Source: an uncultured Alphaproteobacteria bacterium
GTDB taxonomy: Bacteria > Pseudomonadota > Alphaproteobacteria > CAAHEQ01 > UBA3637
Length of the DNA: 17,906 nucleotides
Direction: 5' to 3'
Assembly (NCBI GenBank): GCA_937888725.1
Contig: CALARE010000004.1
Coordinates: forward strand, 1 to 17,906
Part shown: one piece after another, positions 1-6,369 of the stretch
Layout: the number at the start of each line of letters is the position of its first letter
How positions within the stretch are numbered: the first letter of the stretch is position 1
Notes under the pieces: model-generated
Seen by the model: only the letters and a program-made list of their open reading frames with translations
Databases searched by the model: none
Told to the model about the DNA's origin: nothing
Made by a program: the position numbers and the translations under genes

Positions 1-288
1 CATTTGGCTTAAGTTGTTTACTTCTTTTAAAGTAGGGCTTTTGTTTGCTTCTTGAACGCGACGCTGGAGTGCCTCTGAAAAGCCATCGTAAAGAGAGCAT
101 CGATCTCTTTTCCTATTTCCCATATCCAAATAGACAACATATTCCTGACCCTGGGGTGTTAATTCTTTAATCTTTTCAATGTCTTCTGGAGAACGATCTT
201 TTTTTGAAAGCAAGGTTAATAGTTGAAGGCCTTTTTTTTCATTAGGAGTTATTATTTCATATTGATTTGAGTTAAGTTGTTCTGTCAT
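1..288 (-). CDS. Truncated-by-window paralogue of the short ANK-cluster protein family (partial, 3' end outside)
   Basis: The frame opens with ATG at 286-288 and stays open for 96 codons to the window edge, so the stop lies outside. The first 45 or so residues almost match those of the gene at 322-1026 (start MTEQLNSNQYE, then the cap motif KKGLQLLTLLSKK). After residues QRRVQE the protein jumps straight to ANKSPTLKEVNNLSQM, which in the neighbour lies about 70 residues further on. This copy therefore lacks the central segment, and no ANK repeat is visible. The start is supported by AAAGGA upstream (AAAAAGGATTTATTCAATG on the coding strand). It is the last visible gene of the leftward operon, 33 bp after its neighbour. 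The function is not recognised. Homology to the neighbour is certain, but the complete length is unknown. Confidence 0.8.
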   Translation of the reverse strand, partial: MTEQLNSNQYEIITPNEKKGLQLLTLLSKKDRSPEDIEKIKELTPQGQEYVVYLDMGNRKRDRCSLYDGFSEALQRRVQEANKSPTLKEVNNLSQM

Positions 289-410
289 TTGAATAAATCC
301 TTTTTGGGTTGGGGAAGGGGGTTAAGTGTTCCGTTGATTGGTAAACTTTTGATTTAAAATGGCAACGGTTTTTTGGATGTTTTTAGATTGTTGTATGAGT
401 TTTTTCTTCA
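153..410. repeat. 258-bp direct repeat, left copy (738-bp period)
   Basis: Appears identical by eye to 891-1148. It covers the N-terminal codons of one paralogue, the 33-bp spacer and the C-terminal codons of the next. The unit crosses a gene boundary, as expected from a tandem gene duplication. Confidence 0.92.
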
Positions 411-1026
411 TCTCATTTGGACTATAAACATGTATTGAATGTGCCAAAAAGACCAATTCTTCTGCCATATGGTCTAAGTCTCGCATGGTTGTTGATATTG
501 TTTCTTGATAGGGCATTTGGCTTAAGTTGTTTACTTCTTTTAAAGTAGGGCTTTTGTTTGCTTCTTGAGGGACAAGTTGGATTTCCTCTTTAATTGACCG
601 AAACGTACTTTCCCCTAGGTTTTTTTGAGAAGGGGTTGAAACAGGTCGTCCCCTTCCTAAATAAGAGAAGAGTTCGGGGTGTTTATCTTCAAGCTTCATT
701 TTATCTTTCTTGTTTTCATCTGTATGTTCTAAGTGTTGCGTGGTTGTTGGTATTGTTCCTGGGCCTAATAAGTTGTTCACTTCTTGAATGCGACGCTGGA
801 TTGCCTCTGAAATGCCAGGGTAATAAAGAAAGAATCCAGGCTCTTTGATCCTATCTCCCACATCCAAATGGATAACATATTCCTGACCTGGGGGTGTTAA
901 TTCTTTAATCTTTTCAATGTCTTCTGGAGAACGATCTTTTTTTGAAAGCAAGGTTAATAGTTGAAGGCCTTTTTTTTCATTAGGAGTTATTATTTCATAT
1001 TGATTTGAGTTAAGTTGTTCTGTCAT
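322..1026 (-). CDS. Hypothetical protein, short paralogue in ANK cluster, no recognisable ANK repeats
   Basis: A 234-residue protein of unrecognised function. Residues 1-45 form a cap module (KKGLQLLTLLSKKDRSPEDI) also seen in the flanking paralogues. About residues 125-234 form a predicted helical C-terminal domain shared with the gene at 1060-1893, including STPSQKNLGESTF and an identical end, KKKLIQQSKNIQKTVAILNQ. Where the neighbour has ANK repeats, this protein has a segment (EVNNLLGPGTIPTTTQHLEH) that looks like a degenerate second copy of its own EVNNLSQM...TTMRDLDH region, so the centre seems built by recombination rather than by simple ANK decay. The start ATG has AAAGGA 8 bases upstream. 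It lies 33 bp downstream of the preceding gene with no terminator between. A role as an adaptor or effector is only inference from company. Confidence 0.82.
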   Translation of the reverse strand: MTEQLNSNQYEIITPNEKKGLQLLTLLSKKDRSPEDIEKIKELTPPGQEYVIHLDVGDRIKEPGFFLYYPGISEAIQRRIQEVNNLLGPGTIPTTTQHLEHTDENKKDKMKLEDKHPELFSYLGRGRPVSTPSQKNLGESTFRSIKEEIQLVPQEANKSPTLKEVNNLSQMPYQETISTTMRDLDHMAEELVFLAHSIHVYSPNEMKKKLIQQSKNIQKTVAILNQKFTNQRNT

Positions 1027-1148
1027 TTGAATAAATCCTTTTTGGGTTGGGGAAGGGGGTTAAGTGTTCCGTTGATTGGTAAACTTTTGATTTAAAATGG
1101 CAACGGTTTTTTGGATGTTTTTAGATTGTTGTATGAGTTTTTTCTTCA
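891..1148. repeat. 258-bp direct repeat, right copy
   Basis: Partner of 153-410. Flanking sequence to the right (1149-1380) continues at lower similarity to 411-640, giving the older paralogy of the C-terminal domains. Confidence 0.92.
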
Positions 1149-1893
1149 CCTCATCAGAGTTGTAAACTTGTGTTGAATGTGCCAAAAAGGCCAATTCTTT
1201 TGCCATATGGTCTAAGTGTCGCATGGTTGTTGATATTGTTTCGTGATAGAGCATTTGGCTTAAGTTGTTCACTTCTTTTAAAGCGGTTTTTTGCCCTTTT
1301 TGAGGGACAAATTGGATTTCCTCTTTAATTGACTGAAACGTACTTTCCCCTAGGTTTTTTTGAGAAGGGGTTGAAACAGCTTGTTCTTCTAAATGAGAGG
1401 TGATTTCATCTTCAAGTGTGATTTCATCTTCCTTGTTTTCATCTGTTTGAGAGGAAATCATCTTGTCATCTGAAACGGCAAATATTTTGCTAAGATCGTC
1501 AGGAGAGTATCCATGTATATCTTTAATCATTGGATCAGCCCCAGCATTTAATAAAGCCTTAATACTGTCTTCATAGAAATACATATGAGCAAAGTGTAAA
1601 GGTGTTTTGCCATACACATCTTGTACATTCACATTTGCCCCTTTTTCAATCAAGGCTTTAACATATTGACTGTGATTATTCATGACAGCCATATGCAATG
1701 CTGTTTGATGGGGAAGATTATCTCTGTTCCTATTTCTCATATTCAGATTGATGCCAGAGCCATGAGGCAAGGATAATAATTCTTGAATCTCTTCATGGTC
1801 ATCTGACGAAAGATCTTCTTTTGAAAGCAAGGCGATGAGTTGAAGGCCTTTTTTTTCATCTTGAGTTGTTTTTTTATAAATTTGTAAATGCAT
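1060..1893 (-). CDS. Ankyrin-repeat protein with helical C-terminal domain
   Basis: A 277-residue protein. Residues 10-45 hold the cap motif (EKKGLQLIALLSKEDLSSDD). About residues 48-140 hold two good ANK repeats and flanking partial ones: QTALHMAVMNNHSQYVKALI, then GKTPLHFAHMYFYEDSIKAL, then GYSPDDL. An acidic linker follows. About residues 165-277 are the domain shared with the gene at 322-1026 (STPSQKNLGESTF to QKFTNQRNT). ANK repeats are protein-binding scaffolds, and no enzymatic motif is visible. The start has AAAGGAAG upstream and lies 29 bp after the preceding gene of the leftward operon. Of the three tandem paralogues this is the only one with a recognisable ANK segment, so it may be closest to the ancestral form. 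Confidence 0.88.
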   Translation of the reverse strand: MHLQIYKKTTQDEKKGLQLIALLSKEDLSSDDHEEIQELLSLPHGSGINLNMRNRNRDNLPHQTALHMAVMNNHSQYVKALIEKGANVNVQDVYGKTPLHFAHMYFYEDSIKALLNAGADPMIKDIHGYSPDDLSKIFAVSDDKMISSQTDENKEDEITLEDEITSHLEEQAVSTPSQKNLGESTFQSIKEEIQFVPQKGQKTALKEVNNLSQMLYHETISTTMRHLDHMAKELAFLAHSTQVYNSDEVKKKLIQQSKNIQKTVAILNQKFTNQRNT

Positions 1894-1922
1894 GAGTATG
1901 AGCTTCCTTTCTTTGATAAGAG

Positions 1923-3374
1923 TTAATCTTCTTTTTGATGGGGATGTTTGCCTTGTAAAATAAAGGCAAGTTTTAATAAATTATCCCCAGCTTTGTTGAC
2001 AATTTCTTTGATCGCTTTGTTATTTTTTTCTTGATAAAGGGTTGCTAAAACAGCCAAAGGTTCAAGCACTTGACCTAATTTTTTTGTTTGCCAAGATCGC
2101 TCATATGAACTCAGAAGATGTAAGTTTAATTTTTTTGCTTGTTTAATAACATTCCCATAACGACTTGATGCTTCAACCATGAGCGTTAAAAACATCATGG
2201 GGGTGTAACCTTCGGTATTCTCAATAAAAGGATTGGGGTTATATTTACGCAAAAGTGTTGGAACCGTTAAATCACAAGCAACACCATTTTTAGCAAATTT
2301 AATTTCATCAATTTTCAAACACAAAACATGCAACAAAGTGGAATTGTCCAAATCCTTAATGGGGTGGTCAATGTCCATTCCTTGTTCTAAAAGGTTTTGA
2401 ATTTTAAGGGCATATTCTTCAATTTTTTCTCTTTTTGTAAAATGATGTAACCGCATGACAGCCGTTTCATATTTTTTGATAAGGTCGGCATTTTGTGTTG
2501 ATACGGTTGTATCGGTTTTACCCTTTGTTTTGAGGGCGGATTTTTTAGCCTGTTTTTCTTTTGAAACGTTGGCAGTTGCTTTTTCTTCCCCATTGTTTTC
2601 AATGACAGAGATGGGATTTTCTTTTCCCTCTTTATTCTGTGTTTCAAGTCGTTCTTTTAACAATCGAACAATAAGATCCGATTTAATCCGTTTTTCATCC
2701 CAAGTGGGGGTGTCAATCGTGATAAATTTTTGTCTTGAAATGGCCTCGTCCACCATCTTTTGTGTCACAATTAAACGTGGGTCAGCCAAAAGCAGTTTTA
2801 AAATATCAACTTGTTGCGTTAAAATCGCTTTTGACACAGGGTCGCCCTTTGTTACATCAGCCCCATTTTTAAGCAAAAATTCAACCCTCTCTTTATCCAA
2901 ATGAGAAATGGCAGTGTCAAGAACAGGTGTTTTGTTTGTACCACTTGGCGCATTCACATCAGCCCCGTGTTCGATTAATAACTTTGCAATATAAGTGTTA
3001 TAGCTCAAAATAGCGGTGCTTAACAAGGTGTTGCCTTGAACATCTGTTACGGTCACATCAGCCCCTGATTTAATCAACAATTCTGCCACGCTTGAGCGAG
3101 CGTAAGTCAAGGCATATTGTAAAGGGGAAAGATTGGTTTTTTGATTTTTTTTATTCACATTAGCACCATTTTGAATCATCAAATCCACAAGCTCACGCAA
3201 CCCCTTTTTTGAAGCATAAATTAACGCTGTTGACCCTTGGTTGGAAAGGGTGGTCTTGTTGTGAATAAGGGATAAATCAGCCCCTTCTAAAATCAGCTTT
3301 TTCGCTTTTGTTTGGTCGACAACGTTATTTGAAAGAACTTTTAAAAGTTCGACACCTAATTCGTAATCAGTCAT
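1923..3374 (-). CDS. Ankyrin-repeat protein with C-terminal YNPNPFI domain
   Basis: A 483-residue protein. Residues 3-30 carry the cap motif (YELGVELLKVLSNN). About residues 46-205 carry five ANK-like units, for example GSTALIYASKKGLRELVDLM, SPLQYALTYARSSVAELLIK and GNTLLSTAILSYNTYIAKLL. Residues 245-292 are a Lys/Glu/Thr-rich low-complexity linker. Residues 295-483 form a helical domain with YNPNPFI at 378-384 and LLSSYERSW downstream, which matches the C-terminus of the gene at 5268-6176. The start lies 3 bp after the preceding stop (TAA AAA ATG), with the Shine-Dalgarno GGAGG formed by that gene's last codons, so translation is probably coupled. There is no signal peptide or membrane segment. 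The molecular function is unknown; ANK arrays normally bind proteins. Confidence 0.9.
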   Translation of the reverse strand: MTDYELGVELLKVLSNNVVDQTKAKKLILEGADLSLIHNKTTLSNQGSTALIYASKKGLRELVDLMIQNGANVNKKNQKTNLSPLQYALTYARSSVAELLIKSGADVTVTDVQGNTLLSTAILSYNTYIAKLLIEHGADVNAPSGTNKTPVLDTAISHLDKERVEFLLKNGADVTKGDPVSKAILTQQVDILKLLLADPRLIVTQKMVDEAISRQKFITIDTPTWDEKRIKSDLIVRLLKERLETQNKEGKENPISVIENNGEEKATANVSKEKQAKKSALKTKGKTDTTVSTQNADLIKKYETAVMRLHHFTKREKIEEYALKIQNLLEQGMDIDHPIKDLDNSTLLHVLCLKIDEIKFAKNGVACDLTVPTLLRKYNPNPFIENTEGYTPMMFLTLMVEASSRYGNVIKQAKKLNLHLLSSYERSWQTKKLGQVLEPLAVLATLYQEKNNKAIKEIVNKAGDNLLKLAFILQGKHPHQKED

Positions 3375-3377
3375 TTT

Positions 3378-5264
3378 TTATCCTCCATTTTGATTTGTTT
3401 TTTGTGTGGTAAGGGATGTGTTTTTAACCCTAGCTTTTTGAATCAAAACAGGTTCTTGTCCACAAGAAAGGGTCCATTCTTTCCAAAAATTTTGCATTTC
3501 ACGATTGAAGAATGATGTGCCAGCCTCATCAGCGGGGGTATTTCCTTTCCCATTTTTGATTGTGGTGTCAGCACCAGCATCAAGAAGAAGTTGAACCGTA
3601 TTTTTGCGTCCAAATTTAGTCCCTATGTGTAAAGGTGTATTGCCTGTTGATGTTTGAGCATTTTTGTTAGCACCTCTATTTAAAAGGAGTTTTATTATTT
3701 CAATATGGCCGTTTTGAGCCGCCTCATGCAAAGGGGTCGTTAATAAGTTGTCCACAGCATTCACATCAGCCCCAACATTGAGGAGGAATTGAACACTGGC
3801 GATGTCCCCATTTAAAGAAGCAATATGCAAAGGGGTTATGCCTTTTTTCGTTTTGGCATTTATGTCTACCCCATTGGCAAGTAACAAACGCAGAGCTTTT
3901 ATATGCCCATTTTTAACAGCTAAGTGTAAAGGCGTGTTCCCGTCATTATCTGGCACATTTTTGTCAGCATGATTTTGGATAAGGTTTTGTATCATGCCAA
4001 CATGCCCTATCGATGCAGCGTTATGTAAAGGTGTTGACCCAAAAAAATCTTTTGCATTCACATTGGAACCTATATAGACAAGGTATTGACTGGAGTTGCT
4101 ATCTCCATTAGAAGTTCCAACATGTAATGGGGTATTCCCATACCAGTCTTTTGTCTGGATATTGACACCATATGCAAGCAAAAGCATAACGGTTTCAAAT
4201 TGCTTGTTCTCAACAGCCAAGTGTAACGGTGTTTTGCCAGAGCTATTTTGTGCATTTTTGTTAGCTTTTAGATGGATGAGAACGTGAATAATTTGCGTAT
4301 ACCCTTTTTGACAGACGAGATGCAAAGGCGTGTTCCCATCTTGATCTTTGACACTTAAATCAATTTCATCTGGATGCTCAACTTTTAGTAATTTAATAAT
4401 TTTATGTTGAGCCTCTTTAGAAAGCGTTTCCCCTTCTGTAGAAAGGATATTCAACAATTCAATGCCCAATTCTTTCGGTGTTTTAAATAATAAAGGAGAG
4501 GGGTCATTTTGACTATAATCACAATTTGTTAGAGCAGGGGCAACATCTGTTTTTTGCGTTTCTTGAGCATCAGTTTTGAGTGAAAAAAGATGAGCAATTT
4601 CCGTTCTATTATTTTCAACAGCTATGTCTAAAGGTGTTTGACCTAAATTATTTTTCACCTCTTTATCAGCACCAACGTTTAAAAGTATTTGAACAATATC
4701 TAAAAAATCATATTTAACAGCTAAGTGTAAAGGCGTTTCATTTAAAGCGTTTGTTGCATTAAAATTGGCACCATAGCTTAACAATGTTTTGACAATGTTA
4801 TCTTGATTTGTGATACAAGCTAAATGCAAAGGCGTGTTCTCATTTTTGTCTTTTGCATTTACATTAGCCCCGAGGGTAATTAAGCTCATGACAGCGTCGA
4901 TATGATAACTTGTAATTGCCGTATGTAATGGTGTTTCCCCATCATTATTTTTTGCTTCAAACTGGGCATCTTTTTGAGCGAGGAGTTGAATAATTTTTGT
5001 ACTCCCTTTCCATGCGGCTGTATGCAAAGGTGTATCTCCATGGTTTTTTGTTGCCTTGTTCACATGAGCTCCCATTTTAAGAAGGAGTTTAATCATCGTG
5101 ATATCCTTGTTTAAAGTGGCAATGTGCAAAGGGGTATGCCCATTTGTATCTGTTTCGTTTAAATCAGCCCCAGCATCAATAAGGGTAATGGCTGCTACAA
5201 TATTTCCCTCTATGACGGCTTGATGTAATGGTGTGATGGGATTGTTAATCGTGTGTTTTGCCAT
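3378..5264 (-). CDS. Large ankyrin-repeat protein, two ANK blocks (about 15 repeats)
   Basis: A 628-residue protein made almost entirely of canonical 33-residue ANK repeats. Block one, about residues 9-229, has six full repeats and a partial one (units such as HTPLHIATLNKDITMIKLLL). Residues 230-311 are a spacer holding a cap-like motif (KELGIELLNILSTEG) of the kind that starts the neighbouring proteins. Block two, about residues 312-575, has eight repeats ending in a degenerate NTPADEAG. A polar tail follows. The internal cap suggests a fusion of two ANK genes. There is no signal peptide, membrane segment or catalytic motif. The start follows the upstream stop by 3 bp (TAA AAA ATG) with GAGGGA as Shine-Dalgarno. 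It probably acts as a protein-binding scaffold; whether it is secreted cannot be seen. Confidence 0.93.
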   Translation of the reverse strand: MAKHTINNPITPLHQAVIEGNIVAAITLIDAGADLNETDTNGHTPLHIATLNKDITMIKLLLKMGAHVNKATKNHGDTPLHTAAWKGSTKIIQLLAQKDAQFEAKNNDGETPLHTAITSYHIDAVMSLITLGANVNAKDKNENTPLHLACITNQDNIVKTLLSYGANFNATNALNETPLHLAVKYDFLDIVQILLNVGADKEVKNNLGQTPLDIAVENNRTEIAHLFSLKTDAQETQKTDVAPALTNCDYSQNDPSPLLFKTPKELGIELLNILSTEGETLSKEAQHKIIKLLKVEHPDEIDLSVKDQDGNTPLHLVCQKGYTQIIHVLIHLKANKNAQNSSGKTPLHLAVENKQFETVMLLLAYGVNIQTKDWYGNTPLHVGTSNGDSNSSQYLVYIGSNVNAKDFFGSTPLHNAASIGHVGMIQNLIQNHADKNVPDNDGNTPLHLAVKNGHIKALRLLLANGVDINAKTKKGITPLHIASLNGDIASVQFLLNVGADVNAVDNLLTTPLHEAAQNGHIEIIKLLLNRGANKNAQTSTGNTPLHIGTKFGRKNTVQLLLDAGADTTIKNGKGNTPADEAGTSFFNREMQNFWKEWTLSCGQEPVLIQKARVKNTSLTTQKTNQNGG

Positions 5265-5267
5265 TTT

Positions 5268-6176
5268 TTATCCCTCATTTTGTGATTGTACGTCATAAGA
5301 TTTATATGCAAAACCTGATAGGTTATTGCTGGCTTTAATAATGGTGTGGATAAGCCGTTCCGCTTTAACATGTGTTTTAAATTGTGGGTCTTTTTTATCA
5401 TGGCCATTTGTGTTATATTTTGAAGCATGTATAGCAGTTGAAATAACAGGGGAGAGGTCTTTAATCGCTTTTTCATTATCACGCAAGGCGGCAAGCGTCA
5501 TCAATGCTTTCATCGCAATAGCAGATTGCATGGAGTGATAAACTGATTCATAGCTATTTAGGATATTTAATTCTTCCATCTTATAGTCGGCTTGTTCAGC
5601 AGTTAGGTTGATTTTATCCGTTTCAAACCGTAATGGTTGACGGATTTTTCGAGCCATTGCCATAGCGGGTGTGTTGAGGCGTTTGTCCCTTATAAAAGGA
5701 TTGGGATTATAGCTTGAAAGGATTTTTTCAACCGATAAAAAGACATGTTTTGGTGCCCGTTTTTGAATGCGAAAGAGGAGCGTTTTGATTTTCCCTTTTA
5801 AAGAAGATGTGTCAGCTGTTTGCCCCTTAAACAGGATACTCATACAGTTTTTTGCCCCCATTAAGGTGTGAAAATAGCCCATGCTTAGGTAATCTTTTAT
5901 ATTGTTGAAAAAAGTTCCCATTCTTTCTAATGTTGTTTTTCCCTCCACAGCATAAAGTGGGTCAGCACTATAGGCGGCTAAATGTAAAAGCGTTTCACCA
6001 CGACGATTTTGAAGGTTCACAGATGCCCCTTTGTTTAATAAATCAACAATCTGTCTAAGTGGTTGATAATGATGTGAAATATCACAATCTTTATCTTTGA
6101 TAATTTCAGACAAGTCATCTAAAACCTCAAGCAGTTGATGGTTTAAAAAAGATTTGTCATTAATTTGCTCAGCCAT
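5268..6176 (-). CDS. Short ankyrin protein with C-terminal YNPNPFI domain; first gene of leftward operon
   Basis: A 302-residue protein. Residues 11-45 resemble the cap of its neighbours (LNHQLLEVLDDLSEIIKDKD). About residues 40-75 contain only one clear ANK unit (LLNKGASVNLQNRRGETLLH). Residues 150-302 form the helical domain shared with the gene at 1923-3374: YNPNPFI at 156-162, then LNILNSYES and KASNNLSGFAY aligning with LHLLSSYER and KAGDNLLKLAF. The start ATG at 6174-6176 has AGGAGT 6 bases upstream and a strong promoter about 35-60 bp away. It is the promoter-proximal gene, and the next gene starts 3 bp after its stop. No enzyme motif is recognised. The homology to the other YNPNPFI protein is clear by eye; the fold is unknown. 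Confidence 0.88.
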   Translation of the reverse strand: MAEQINDKSFLNHQLLEVLDDLSEIIKDKDCDISHHYQPLRQIVDLLNKGASVNLQNRRGETLLHLAAYSADPLYAVEGKTTLERMGTFFNNIKDYLSMGYFHTLMGAKNCMSILFKGQTADTSSLKGKIKTLLFRIQKRAPKHVFLSVEKILSSYNPNPFIRDKRLNTPAMAMARKIRQPLRFETDKINLTAEQADYKMEELNILNSYESVYHSMQSAIAMKALMTLAALRDNEKAIKDLSPVISTAIHASKYNTNGHDKKDPQFKTHVKAERLIHTIIKASNNLSGFAYKSYDVQSQNEG

Positions 6177-6208
6177 CTTTTTACTCCTAACACACAGAAA
6201 AACAAGTT

Positions 6209-6237
6209 ATTCTATCATAAACAAAATATTTTGTCAA
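6209..6237 (-). promoter_or_regulatory. Sigma70-type promoter of the leftward ANK operon
   Basis: On the minus strand a perfect -35 TTGACA (6232-6237) is followed after exactly 17 bp by TAGAAT (6209-6214), 33 bp from the ATG at 6176. A Shine-Dalgarno AGGAGT follows. No other equally good match lies in the 193-bp divergent gap. Confidence 0.8.
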
Positions 6238-6303
6238 TCGTTTTTTATAAAATCAAAATTAACATTTTTGTGGAATATTTTTTCTTTTTGGATAAGAAAA
6301 TCT

Positions 6304-6332
6304 TTGAAAAAAAGGAGAAAATAGTGTATAAT
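6304..6332 (+). promoter_or_regulatory. Sigma70-type promoter of the rightward ANK/metallopeptidase operon
   Basis: TTGAAA at 6304-6309 and a perfect TATAAT at 6327-6332, separated by 17 bp. The first ATG is at 6370, preceded by AAGGGGG at 6357-6363. The two divergent promoters sit about 65 bp apart in a very AT-rich gap, which leaves room for a shared regulator site. No clear operator palindrome was seen. Confidence 0.82.
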
Positions 6333-6369
6333 AGTTTATGCAAATGGTTCAGTTGCAAGGGGGCTTTAG

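Noticed and set aside
594..848. Plus-strand frame opposite the short ANK-cluster paralogue
   Set aside because: Entirely antisense to a well-supported gene, no ribosome site, and composition like a reverse complement of coding sequence.
2455..2904. 149-codon plus-strand frame antisense to the 483-residue ANK gene
   Set aside because: Shadow of the coding strand; Ser/Phe/Val-rich product with no motif and no promoter or ribosome site.
3500..5200. Regularly spaced TTTGCATT/CACATT-like words suggesting a CRISPR or satellite array
   Set aside because: The 99-bp periodicity is the codon image of 33-residue ANK repeats; the units diverge and are in frame.
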